The translations under genes were made by a program, and so were the position numbers. This document shows positions 56,912-64,000 of a DNA stretch of 64,000 bases, in pieces. Origin of the DNA: Bryobacteraceae bacterium (GTDB lineage: Bacteria > Acidobacteriota > Terriglobia > Bryobacterales > Bryobacteraceae); assembly GCA_026129905.1 (NCBI GenBank), contig JAHCHE010000012.1:124001-188000 (forward strand), given 5' to 3'. Every line of letters begins with the position of its first letter. Position 1 is the first letter of the stretch. The notes under the pieces are model-generated. The model saw only the letters and a list, made by a program, of their open reading frames with translations. It was not told where the DNA came from and did no database searches.

Positions 56912-57553
56912 ATGGTGCGCATGATCACTACCATCTTGATGGGGGCAGCGATGCTCTCGGCGCAAACGATCAATTTCGATTCGGCCGCCGCCGGTTCCGT
57001 GCCGGGCGGCTGGTCTGTGGCAATGACCAGCAAGGGCGGAGCGCCGAAATGGGAGGTCCTGAGGGACGGCCCAGAAAACGTGTTGGCGCAAACATCGAAC
57101 GATCGCACGAGCGGGCGGTTCCCGCTCGCCGTTTATGACAAGGTCAGCACCGCCAACGGCAAGGTCAGCGTCCGGTTCAAGCCGGTTTCCGGCCAAGGGG
57201 ACCAAGCCGCCGGATTGGTGTGGCGTTATCGGGACGCGAACAACTACTACGTTGTCCGGGCAAACGCCCTGGAGAACAACGTCGTGCTCTACAAGGTAGA
57301 GGGAGGCAGGCGCAGTTCCCTGGCTCCGAAGGGCACGGCGGCCGGCACCTACGGGGTAAAACACACCGTGCCGTCGAACGCCTGGAGCGCTGTTAGCGTG
57401 ACGTTTCAGGGGAATCTGTTCACGGTTTCCTTCGACGGAAAGAAGCTCTTCGAGGTGGAGGACGGCACGTTTTCCGGCGCGGGGAGGGTCGGGCTCTGGA
57501 CCAAAGCCGACAGCGTGACGTATTTCGACGATTTCCAGATCGAGGCGCAATAG
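56912..57553 (+). CDS. Secreted DUF1080/LamG-like lectin-fold protein
   Basis: A 213-residue protein with a short signal peptide (MVRMITTILMGAAMLSAQ) and a single concanavalin-like sandwich: INFDSAAAGSVPGGWSVA, AGLVWRYRDANNYYVVRANA, VSVTFQGNLFTVSFDGKKLF, GRVGLWTKADSVTYFDDFQI. It resembles DUF1080/3-keto-disaccharide hydrolase-like proteins in fold pattern but lacks an obvious active site. First gene of a likely operon with the ABC transporter nine bases downstream. GGAG precedes ATG 56912. Confidence 0.75.
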   Translation: MVRMITTILMGAAMLSAQTINFDSAAAGSVPGGWSVAMTSKGGAPKWEVLRDGPENVLAQTSNDRTSGRFPLAVYDKVSTANGKVSVRFKPVSGQGDQAAGLVWRYRDANNYYVVRANALENNVVLYKVEGGRRSSLAPKGTAAGTYGVKHTVPSNAWSAVSVTFQGNLFTVSFDGKKLFEVEDGTFSGAGRVGLWTKADSVTYFDDFQIEAQ

Positions 57554-57562
57554 GCTGAAGGT

Positions 57563-58597
57563 ATGCGAATCACGATCGAAAGTCTGATCGCAGCGGCGGC
57601 ACTCGCGTTCTTCACAGCCGGCTGCAACCGCACCTCGGACAAGCCGGCGGAGGTCGTTGTCTACTCCTCGGTCGACGAGGTGTTCGCCCGGCCCGTGGCT
57701 GAACGGTTTTCCGAAGACACCGACATTGCGGTGCGCCTTGTTCCGGACACCGAAGAGACAAAGAGCACCGGACTGCTGAATCGCCTGATCGCGGAGCGGG
57801 AGCGGCCCCAGGCGGATGTCTTCTGGAGCGGGGATCCCGTTCGTGCTGCAATTCTCAAATCGAAAGGCGTGAGCGAACCGTATCGCTCGCCGAACGCGGC
57901 GGCGCTGCCCGTGCTTTACAGCGACGCGGAGGGACATTGGACCGGCTTCTCGGCGCGCGCTCGAGTGTTGATCTATAACAAGGAGCTGGTGGCGGAGGGC
58001 GAGGAGCCAAGGTCCGTGTTGGATCTGAACGATCCGCGGTTCCAGGGCAAAGCTTGTATCGCGAATCCCCTATTTGGCACGACGTCGATGCACGCTGCGG
58101 CGCTGTTCCAGGTGATCGGCGAAGAGAAGGCCCGCGACTTCTTCCAGCGGTTCATCGAGAATGGGGGCTCCATCGTCTCCTCCAACGGCGAGGTGCGCCG
58201 GCGCGTGGCGGCGGGCGATTTCGCTGTGGGCATCACCGACACCGACGACTTCAACGTAGCGTTCCAGGAGGGGAAGCCGGTGGCAGCGGTGTATCCGGAT
58301 CAGGACGGCATGGGCACGCTGATCGTCCCGAACGCCGCGGTGCTGGTGAGGGGCGGTCCGAATCCGGATGGCGGCAAGCAGTTCATCGATTACCTGCTGC
58401 GGCCCGAGACGGAGAAAGCGCTGGCTGAAAGCGAGGCCGCTCAGATGCCGGTGCGGCCGGGGGTCGCTGTCCCCGATTATGTCCAGCCCTTGGATGAGCT
58501 CCAGCCGATGCAGGTCCACTACGGGGAACTGGCGGACCTTCTTGAGCGATTGAGCGCGGGCTTCTTGAGAGAATGGGTGGAAGCGAGCAGCCGATGA
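57563..58597 (+). CDS. Iron-type ABC transporter substrate-binding lipoprotein
   Basis: A 344-residue lipoprotein with lipobox FFTAGC (Cys about residue 21). The fold signatures VVVYSSVDEVFARPVAERF and DVFWSGDPVRAAILKSKGV are those of FutA/AfuA-like Fe(III)-binding proteins; ARVLIYNKELV, GKACIANPLFGTTSMH and SSNGEVRRRVAAGDFAVGITDTDD follow the order of that family. It delivers ferric iron or a related ligand to the permease. The stop overlaps the permease start (ATGA). The ligand is not certain from sequence, since family members also bind thiamine or phosphonates. Confidence 0.82.
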   Translation: MRITIESLIAAAALAFFTAGCNRTSDKPAEVVVYSSVDEVFARPVAERFSEDTDIAVRLVPDTEETKSTGLLNRLIAERERPQADVFWSGDPVRAAILKSKGVSEPYRSPNAAALPVLYSDAEGHWTGFSARARVLIYNKELVAEGEEPRSVLDLNDPRFQGKACIANPLFGTTSMHAAALFQVIGEEKARDFFQRFIENGGSIVSSNGEVRRRVAAGDFAVGITDTDDFNVAFQEGKPVAAVYPDQDGMGTLIVPNAAVLVRGGPNPDGGKQFIDYLLRPETEKALAESEAAQMPVRPGVAVPDYVQPLDELQPMQVHYGELADLLERLSAGFLREWVEASSR

Positions 58598-60177
58598 TTT
58601 CGGCCGCGGTCCTGGAGCGGCCGGGACGATGGCGCGTTCTGGGGCTGGCGGCCGGACTGGCGGCAGCGCTCCTGCCTGGGGCGCCTTTGGTGTGGGAAGT
58701 CGTGACAGGTGCAGGATCTGCGTCGGTCTTCGGCGGCGACTTTGCGTTAGCCGTGGGCCGCAGCCTGATCGTCGGGGGAGGCGCCGCCATATTGGCGCTT
58801 GTGGTCGGGTTTCCCACAGGGCTGCTGGCTGGCTTGTATCGGTTCCGCGGACGGCGCGTTCTGCTGGCCGGCGTTGCCTTGCCGTTGCTGATTCCGTCGT
58901 TTCTGTGGGCCATCGGCCTGTCGATGCTGCGTATCGAGCTGGGCCTGCCACGGGAAAGTCTTCTCTCGGGTGCAACCGGATGCATCTTCTCGTTCGCCGC
59001 GATCGGAGTGCCACTCGTAATCTTCGCCGTTCTGCTCGCGGTGGGTTCCACCGCGGCGAGCAATCTCGATGCGACACGACTGGCGGGCGGTGAGCTGGCA
59101 GTCCTTCGCTACGCCGGCCGGGCTTGTTTTCCAGCCGCGCTGTCCGCCTGTCTGCTCGGAGGGATTCTCAGCCTGGCCGATCCCGGACCGGGGCAGATCC
59201 TGGGATTCTCCGGCGCCGCCACCCAGGTGCTGGTCAGCTTCTCCGCACTGTATGACTTTGAACTGGCGGCGCGGCAGTGCATCGTGGTTGCCGGTGTCGT
59301 CCTGGCGGCCGCATCGCCGCTCGTCTGGTTCACAGCCGGCAAGCTGGCGGCCGGGCTTCTACCGCGGAACGCAACGCCGATGCGGCCGGCGCGATGGCCT
59401 GCCGCCGAATGGGCGGCGCCGCTGCTGCTGGGACTCGTATTCGCGCTTAGTGTGCTCGCGCCGGTTGCAGGGCTGGTGCAGCCGGTCCTCGGGCGCTTCT
59501 GGCTGGACCGCACCTGGGAAACGGTCGCCAGAACAGGAGCGAACACGGTGGTCTACGCACTCCTCGCGGGCCTTGTGGCGACGGGGCTTGCCACTTGGCT
59601 GGCAGTCTGCGCGGCGCGCGTGGCCTCACTGCGGATCGCATTCGTTGCCGGCCTCATTGTAGTTTTCGTGTTGCCGCCGGCTCTGAACGCACTGGGCACG
59701 GCCTTGGCGGCGAGCGGAGCCCCGGCGTGGCTGGACCCCGTGCTGCGTAGCCGGCTGACCGTCGGGGCCGTACTGGGACTCCGATTGACGCCGTTGGCGG
59801 GGATTGTGCTGCTTCGGGCAATGTGTACAGCGCCAGCTTCGTGGGCGCTTGCGGCAGCCGTTCATGGGGTCCCGTTGGGGACGTACTGCCGACGCGTGCT
59901 TGCGCCGTTCCTTGCCGGTCCGATAGCGATCAGCGTTGCGCTGGTCGCACTATTGGCAACAGCAGACGTAACCACCGTGCTGCTGCTTCAGCCGCCAGGA
60001 CAGAGTTCGTTTCCGGTCGCTCTGTTCACGGTAATGGCGAACGCGCCGGAGTCGATGGTTGGGAGTCTAGCCCTGGCGTATGTCATGATTGCCTGCATCG
60101 CGATTGCGGCTGTACTCTTAGTGAACATCCTGGTAAAACCTCTCGCCTTGGCGCGCGGGTCCGTGAGTGCGACATGA
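58594..60177 (+). CDS. Iron-type ABC transporter permease
   Basis: A 527-residue permease with two homologous halves of about six helices each, as in FbpB/SfuB and ThiP. EAA-type cytoplasmic loops appear as LDATRLAGGELAVLRYAGRA in the first half and AVHGVPLGTYCRRVLAPF in the second. Start ATG 58594 is coupled to the lipoprotein gene by ATGA; an upstream GTG at 58573 would extend into it. Ends with ATGA onto the ATPase gene. Confidence 0.85.
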   Translation: MISAAVLERPGRWRVLGLAAGLAAALLPGAPLVWEVVTGAGSASVFGGDFALAVGRSLIVGGGAAILALVVGFPTGLLAGLYRFRGRRVLLAGVALPLLIPSFLWAIGLSMLRIELGLPRESLLSGATGCIFSFAAIGVPLVIFAVLLAVGSTAASNLDATRLAGGELAVLRYAGRACFPAALSACLLGGILSLADPGPGQILGFSGAATQVLVSFSALYDFELAARQCIVVAGVVLAAASPLVWFTAGKLAAGLLPRNATPMRPARWPAAEWAAPLLLGLVFALSVLAPVAGLVQPVLGRFWLDRTWETVARTGANTVVYALLAGLVATGLATWLAVCAARVASLRIAFVAGLIVVFVLPPALNALGTALAASGAPAWLDPVLRSRLTVGAVLGLRLTPLAGIVLLRAMCTAPASWALAAAVHGVPLGTYCRRVLAPFLAGPIAISVALVALLATADVTTVLLLQPPGQSSFPVALFTVMANAPESMVGSLALAYVMIACIAIAAVLLVNILVKPLALARGSVSAT

Positions 60178-60932
60178 CAGCACCACTTGTCGAGTTGAAG
60201 AATGTCACGATGCGGTACGGACAGGTGGAAGTTTTTCGGGACTTCAATCTGCAGATCGCAGATGGTTGCCACTTTGCGCTTCTTGGTCCCTCGGGTTGCG
60301 GGAAGTCCACGCTGCTCCGGTTGTTCGCGGGCCTGCAACCGCCGGCCGTTGGTGAGGTTTGGGTGGATGGATCGCCGGCTTCGGTTGCCGGGGAAATCCG
60401 GCTCGCGCCACACAAACGCCGGTTCACAATGGTGTTTCAGGACCTGGCGCTGTGGCCGAACCTGACCGTCCTGCAGAACGTCGAGTTAGGGCTCGCCGGC
60501 GCCGGGCTGGACCGGCGGGAACGGAGGGAGCGTGCGCTTTCCGCCCTGCGGGCATGCCGCATCGAGGAGCTGGGCAGCCGCCGGCCGGGCGAGCTTTCGG
60601 GCGGACAGCAGCAGCGGGCCGCACTGGCGCGGGCGTTAGCGCCGCAGCCACGGGCGCTGCTGCTGGACGAGCCGTTCTCGGGACTCGATATCGCCATCAA
60701 GGTTCACCTGTACGCCGAGATCACGCGCTTGTGCCGGGAGTTTGGCGTGACCGTGATCCTGGTGTCTCACGATCCCATGGAGGCGACGGCTTTGTGCTCT
60801 CACGGCGCCGTCATTGAGCACGGCGGCGTCCGCGAAGAGGGCCGGATTCGGGACTTGCTGCGGGCGCCGGTGTCCGAGACGCTGAGGGCCTTTGTGGACC
60901 AACTCCCGCAGGCATCAGGAGGGAACCACTGA
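60174..60932 (+). CDS. Iron-type ABC transporter ATP-binding protein
   Basis: A 252-residue ATPase: Walker A GPSGCGKST (about residues 35-43), Q-loop VFQDLALWP, signature LSGGQQQR, Walker B ALLLDEP and H-loop VSHD. It energises the adjacent permease, FbpC/PotA-like. The stop overlaps a CTG that probably begins the next gene (CTGA). Confidence 0.9.
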   Translation: MTAPLVELKNVTMRYGQVEVFRDFNLQIADGCHFALLGPSGCGKSTLLRLFAGLQPPAVGEVWVDGSPASVAGEIRLAPHKRRFTMVFQDLALWPNLTVLQNVELGLAGAGLDRRERRERALSALRACRIEELGSRRPGELSGGQQQRAALARALAPQPRALLLDEPFSGLDIAIKVHLYAEITRLCREFGVTVILVSHDPMEATALCSHGAVIEHGGVREEGRIRDLLRAPVSETLRAFVDQLPQASGGNH

Positions 60933-61666
60933 CGACTCACTTTCTTGCTCGAACAACCATCGCGCTGGCAATCGGTTTCCTGCATGTCGCGCCGGTCGCT
61001 GCCCAGGACAGCGACCGGTGTTTCTTCCTCTGCCGACCCGAGCTGAAAATCGAACCTACGGTGACGGTGGAGAACTTGTTCAGCCGCCATCGCGTCGCCG
61101 AATTGGACTCGGAAGGGCAGGTGGTTTCCGTCACGCGGGCCACGCGGGAGAAGGTGTTCGAGGTGATTGCCGCGCTGGATGTCCCGACCGAGATCCCCAG
61201 GGTCGGCTTCACCTTCGAGGCGATCTTTGTCCCGTTTGCCAAAGGGTCGCAGAATCCATTCACAGGCATGACCGCGCAAGATCTTGGCAGACGGTCCATC
61301 CGGGACAATCCACCGGAGGTCGAGATCGAGCTCAACCTGGAGTGGCTGCGCACCGAGGACACCAAGGGCTGGGTGGGGAGCCACTTCGACATCGTGGACA
61401 AGATCAGTCCCGCGGAGCGGCCCGGAGACACCGGCGCGTATACCCACAAGCTGAACTTCGAGCTCGACACCGCCGTGTCGGTCTTCAACTGGCTGCCCCA
61501 GGGCAACTGGCTGCGCAATATCGAAGTGGAAGGTTCGCTGGACTACGTCGCCACGGGCCTGCCGCGCGCGGGCGACCGCTTCGGCAATGAAGTCTTCCTT
61601 GACAACGCAAGCGGCTGGTCGTTTTCACTCGTCTTCGTTATCCCACTGGCGCCGCTGAGCCCATAG
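60929..61666 (+). CDS. Exported protein of unknown function, apparent CTG start
   Basis: A 245-residue protein. Reading from CTG 60929, a good signal peptide follows (FLARTTIALAIGFLHVAPVAA), then DSDRCFFLCRPELKIEPTVTVENL. The first ATG or GTG in frame is GTG 61061, which would cut off the signal peptide. A strong AGGAGG lies six bases before the CTG, and CTGA overlaps the ATPase stop as ATGA does at the earlier junctions. The mature part is rich in beta-strand-like alternation (AIFVPFAKG, FELDTAVSVFNWLP, WSFSLVFVIPLAPLSP) and may be an outer-membrane or periplasmic protein. No family recognised. Confidence 0.65.
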   Translation: MTTHFLARTTIALAIGFLHVAPVAAQDSDRCFFLCRPELKIEPTVTVENLFSRHRVAELDSEGQVVSVTRATREKVFEVIAALDVPTEIPRVGFTFEAIFVPFAKGSQNPFTGMTAQDLGRRSIRDNPPEVEIELNLEWLRTEDTKGWVGSHFDIVDKISPAERPGDTGAYTHKLNFELDTAVSVFNWLPQGNWLRNIEVEGSLDYVATGLPRAGDRFGNEVFLDNASGWSFSLVFVIPLAPLSP

Positions 61667-61802
61667 GAGATCTCGGAGATCGGCGTCTACTGTCTCGTCC
61701 GGAGATGCTTGACATGTAGCACCAGCACGATACCGTTCCGGGCCGCCCCCACGCGCATCTATCTCGGACGGGCGATCTGCGGCAGCCTACCCCTGGTGCC
61801 TT

Positions 61803-61834
61803 TTCAGGGAATCTTCAGGCGCGGAGTGTACAGT
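61803..61834 (+). promoter_or_regulatory. TTCAG direct-repeat promoter, site 5
   Basis: TTCAG at 61803-61807 and 61814-61818, with TACAGT (61829-61834) as -10. Predicted start about 61841, 13 bases before the chrA ATG. Confidence 0.78.
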
Positions 61835-61853
61835 TAAATCAAGAATTCTGGGT

Positions 61854-62987
61854 ATGGCTACATCGCCGTCGCTGACCGAGTTTACGTTGTACTTTCTGCG
61901 GCTTGGAGCGATCGGATTCGGCGGGCCAATCGCTCTGGCGGGCTATATGCAACGAGACCTGGTAGAGACCAGGCAGTGGATCTCATCAGAGGAGTACAAG
62001 GAAGGTCTGGCCTTGGCGCAGCTGGCGCCTGGGCCGCTTGCCGCGCAATTGGCGATCTACCTCGGCTGGGTGCGCGGCGGTGTCCTCGGAGCCACGCTCG
62101 TCGGTGTGGCCTTCGTAGTTCCATCGTTTCTTATGGTTTTGGCCCTCGCCGTGATGTATCTTCGGCTGGGCGGGCTCCCCTGGATGCAGGGCATGTTCTA
62201 TGGCATCGGAGCGGCGGTGATCGCGATCATAGGGCGAAGCGCGTACAAACTCGCCAAATCCACTCTTTCGAAGGACTGGCTCCTCTGGGCGATCTTCGCG
62301 GTGTCCGCCGCCTCCACGGCATGGACGGAGTCCGAAATCATCTGGCTATTCGTGCTTTCCGGCATCATTGCGCTCGGCGTGCGGCAAGTGTCGCTTCACC
62401 GCCGTAGTGTCGCTGCTGTCCTACCCGTTTGGTTCATCTCCGGACTCCACGGGCCCGCCGGCGGCACAACGCTGGCTGCTCTGTTCTGGTATTTCGCAGA
62501 AGCTGGTGCGTTTGTATTTGGAAGCGGCCTGGCCATCGTTCCGTTCCTCTACGGCGGAGTCGTCCGCGACTTCCAGTGGCTGACTGAGAGGCAGTTCCTC
62601 GACGCGGTGGCCGTCGCCATGATCACCCCAGGCCCGGTGGTGATCACCGTGGCTTTCATCGGCCACCTGGTGGGGGGACCGCTCGGCGCCACGCTGGCGG
62701 CGCTCGGGGTCTTTCTGCCGTGCTACCTGCTGGTTGTGATTCCCGCCCCATACTTTCGTCGCTTTGCAGGCAATCCTCGTTTGAAGGCGTTCGTTGACGG
62801 TGTCACGGCAGCCGCCACGGGCGCGATCGCGGGAGCCGCCTTCGTGCTCGGCAAGCGGGCGATTGTCGATCTGCCGACCGCACTCATCGCCGCGGCTACA
62901 TTGGTAGTCCTGCTCAAGATCAAACGGTTACCTGAACCCCTCGTTATCCTCCTGGCCGGAGGCGTCGGACTGGTACTTCGCGGGTAG
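61854..62987 (+). CDS. chrA: Chromate transporter
   Basis: A 377-residue two-domain CHR transporter. The first domain has FLRLGAIGFGGPIALAGYMQ and LAQLAPGPLAAQLAIYLG; the second repeats the pattern as FAEAGAFVFGSGLAIVPFLYGG and AVAMITPGPVVITVAFIG. These duplicated FGGP/PGP blocks are the CHR signature. It exports chromate (and may accept sulfate), giving resistance. It is a single gene behind TTCAG site 5 and is followed by DUF1259 and a ChrB-like gene. Confidence 0.93.
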   Translation: MATSPSLTEFTLYFLRLGAIGFGGPIALAGYMQRDLVETRQWISSEEYKEGLALAQLAPGPLAAQLAIYLGWVRGGVLGATLVGVAFVVPSFLMVLALAVMYLRLGGLPWMQGMFYGIGAAVIAIIGRSAYKLAKSTLSKDWLLWAIFAVSAASTAWTESEIIWLFVLSGIIALGVRQVSLHRRSVAAVLPVWFISGLHGPAGGTTLAALFWYFAEAGAFVFGSGLAIVPFLYGGVVRDFQWLTERQFLDAVAVAMITPGPVVITVAFIGHLVGGPLGATLAALGVFLPCYLLVVIPAPYFRRFAGNPRLKAFVDGVTAAATGAIAGAAFVLGKRAIVDLPTALIAAATLVVLLKIKRLPEPLVILLAGGVGLVLRG

Positions 62988-62994
62988 GGGCCGT

Positions 62995-63026
62995 TTCAGA
63001 AGGATTTCAGGTTCCTGAGCGATAAT
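62995..63026 (+). promoter_or_regulatory. TTCAG direct-repeat promoter, site 6
   Basis: TTCAG at 62995-62999 and 63006-63010, with GATAAT (63021-63026) as -10. The predicted start coincides with ATG 63033, so the DUF1259 message is probably leaderless. Confidence 0.76.
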
Positions 63027-63032
63027 CGCAGC

Positions 63033-63935
63033 ATGACTGGGACACCAACCTTTTCTGCACTGGGGCTCGCGTTGCTTCTCGCAACGCCGGGCTTGTCGGC
63101 AATCTCGGAGGCTCAGAGGAACACGATCGATCGGGTGACTGGCGTCCAGGGCGCCTACACGGCCGGCGAGGATGTCTATCGCGTTACCTTCCCGCGCACT
63201 GATGTCAAGGTCTCAGTGGAAGGACGCTCCATGCACCCCTTCCTTGGCCTTACCTCGTGGGCGGCGTTCACATCGCACTCGCAGAATGAGCTGATGGTCA
63301 TGGGCGATCTCGTGCTATTCGAGGACGAGGTGAATCCAGTGATGTCAGCCGCTCTGGACAACGGCCTCGAGGTGACCGCCCTCCACAATCACTTCTTCTT
63401 CGACTCGCCGCGCGTGATGTTCATGCACATCGGAGGCAGTGGCGCGGCGGAACAGCTCGCGACGGCGGTTGCACAGGCAATGGACCAAGTCAAGGAGATT
63501 CGGAAAATGAATTCGGAGCCCGCCGCCAAGTTTCCCGGCCCCGCGGCTCCGGAAACGAATTCCATCACTGCCTCAACCATCGACCGCATCCTGGGAGTCG
63601 AGGGTCAAGCGGATGCGGGTATGTACAAGGTTGCGATCGGTCGTGAGGCCACGATGCATGGCAAGACAGTTGGCAACCAGATGGGTGTCAATACCTGGGC
63701 GGCGTTTGCTGGTACGGATGCCGCGGCGTTCGTGGACGGAGACTTTGCGATGGTGGAGTCCGAGCTACAGCCTGTCCTGAAGGCGCTTCGGAAGGCGGGC
63801 ATCAACATTGTGGCTATTCACAACCACATGACCCATGAAGAACCTCAGTACGTCTTTCTGCACTACTGGGGCAAGGGTCCGGCCGCGACTTTGGCGAATG
63901 GATTGAAATCCGCTCTCGACGCGCAAGGCCGATAG
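63033..63935 (+). CDS. Tandem DUF1259 (LppY/LpqO-like) protein
   Basis: A 300-residue secreted protein with a signal peptide (ALGLALLLATPGLSAIS) and two copies of DUF1259: the first around RITVTGVQGAY-like DRVTGVQGAYTAGEDVYRV to ALHNHFFFDSPRVMFMHIGG, the second around DRILGVEGQADAGMYKVAIG to AIHNHMTHEEPQYVFLHYWG. The conserved HNHxxxxxPxxxFxH motifs could bind metal. DUF1259 genes are frequently beside chromate-resistance genes; the molecular function is unknown. Confidence 0.9.
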   Translation: MTGTPTFSALGLALLLATPGLSAISEAQRNTIDRVTGVQGAYTAGEDVYRVTFPRTDVKVSVEGRSMHPFLGLTSWAAFTSHSQNELMVMGDLVLFEDEVNPVMSAALDNGLEVTALHNHFFFDSPRVMFMHIGGSGAAEQLATAVAQAMDQVKEIRKMNSEPAAKFPGPAAPETNSITASTIDRILGVEGQADAGMYKVAIGREATMHGKTVGNQMGVNTWAAFAGTDAAAFVDGDFAMVESELQPVLKALRKAGINIVAIHNHMTHEEPQYVFLHYWGKGPAATLANGLKSALDAQGR

Positions 63936-63951
63936 GAGATCAGGTGAGGCT

Positions 63952-64000
63952 ATGCGGTGGGTCACTCGCGAAAAAGTGAGAGTCGATCGAGTTGCCTGTC
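63952..64000 (+). CDS. Chromate resistance protein ChrB-like, 5' end only
   Basis: Sixteen codons before the window ends: MRWVTREKVRVDRVAC. This matches the opening of ChrB C-terminal-domain (chromate resistance) proteins, typically RWVTRERxxVDRxACPWLI. AGGTGAGG lies just upstream. The identification rests on this short stretch plus the chrA-DUF1259 context. Confidence 0.65.
   Translation, partial: MRWVTREKVRVDRVAC

Overview
The window looks like a chromosomal segment of an Acidobacteriota bacterium (Bryobacterales/Solibacter-like or Vicinamibacteria-like). This is inferred from an Oar-type TonB-dependent receptor with an N-terminal carboxypeptidase-regulatory-like domain, an FG-GAP/ASPIC-UnbV protein with TPRs, two CBM9/DUF5916 outer-membrane proteins, Alternative Complex III and generally high-GC coding sequence. 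I saw no rRNA, tRNA or CRISPR array.

Layout. (1) 0-3 kb: an Rrf2 regulator with a probable Fe-S cluster, then a minus-strand group of YwiC-like protein, class I glutamine amidotransferase and DUF488 protein. (2) 3-10.3 kb: a tightly packed plus-strand operon of hemerythrin-like protein, CBS protein, a cytochrome b/pentaheme cytochrome c fusion, an FG-GAP/ASPIC/TPR protein and a B12-binding radical SAM protein, followed by a halogenase-like flavoprotein. (3) 11.7-19.5 kb: a decayed small haem-copper-oxidase-like gene, a MobB-MobA fusion, a truncated carboxymuconolactone decarboxylase fragment, a methyltransferase behind a CRP/FNR-type palindrome, the Oar-like receptor, a Cys-rich orphan and a TDT-family transporter. 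(4) 19.7-29.2 kb: a long minus-strand series of RIC (di-iron Fe-S repair), ferredoxin, nitronate-monooxygenase-like enzyme, hemerythrin, methyltransferase, cytochrome b, NasA/NapA-like molybdoenzyme, 4Fe-4S protein, Rieske protein, DUF6755-like protein and a cyclic-nucleotide-binding protein. Its first gene has the same kind of CRP/FNR palindrome as the methyltransferase at 13.7 kb. (5) 29.8-31.2 kb: a radical SAM gene and a broken ABC ATPase. (6) 31.2-47.7 kb: Rrf2 regulator-narC-like-narGHJI-narK-actABCDEF, probably one transcription unit. (7) 47.7-49.2 kb: a CMD protein and a scar containing an nrtS relic with an in-frame TGA, an IS3 transposase scrap and the tail of a TonB-dependent receptor. 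(8) 49.2-64 kb: an OmpR/CusRS-like two-component system and a chromate/metal stress region with two DUF5916 proteins, a beta-propeller, a LamG-like protein with an iron-type ABC transporter, ChrA, a DUF1259 protein and the start of a ChrB-like chromate resistance protein.

How it works together. Nitrate enters through NarK and is reduced by cytoplasmic NarGHI. Menaquinol can also be oxidised by Alternative Complex III, and MobAB supplies the molybdenum cofactor. Nitrite and NO stress would be handled by the Rrf2 regulators, hemerythrins, RIC and the nitronate monooxygenase-like enzyme. The second molybdoenzyme cluster (20.5-25.4 kb) has a catalytic subunit with a Rieske protein, a cytochrome b and a ferredoxin-like subunit, and I do not recognise it as a characterised complex.

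The strongest non-gene signal is a direct repeat TTCAG-N6-TTCAG (11-bp period). It sits exactly 15 bp, start to start, before a -10-like hexamer at six promoters between 51.3 and 63.0 kb. A weaker divergent copy lies in front of the response-regulator gene. This reads as the operator of the two-component system and defines a chromate/metal regulon. No computation or database search was run; all assignments come from reading sequence and known family motifs.
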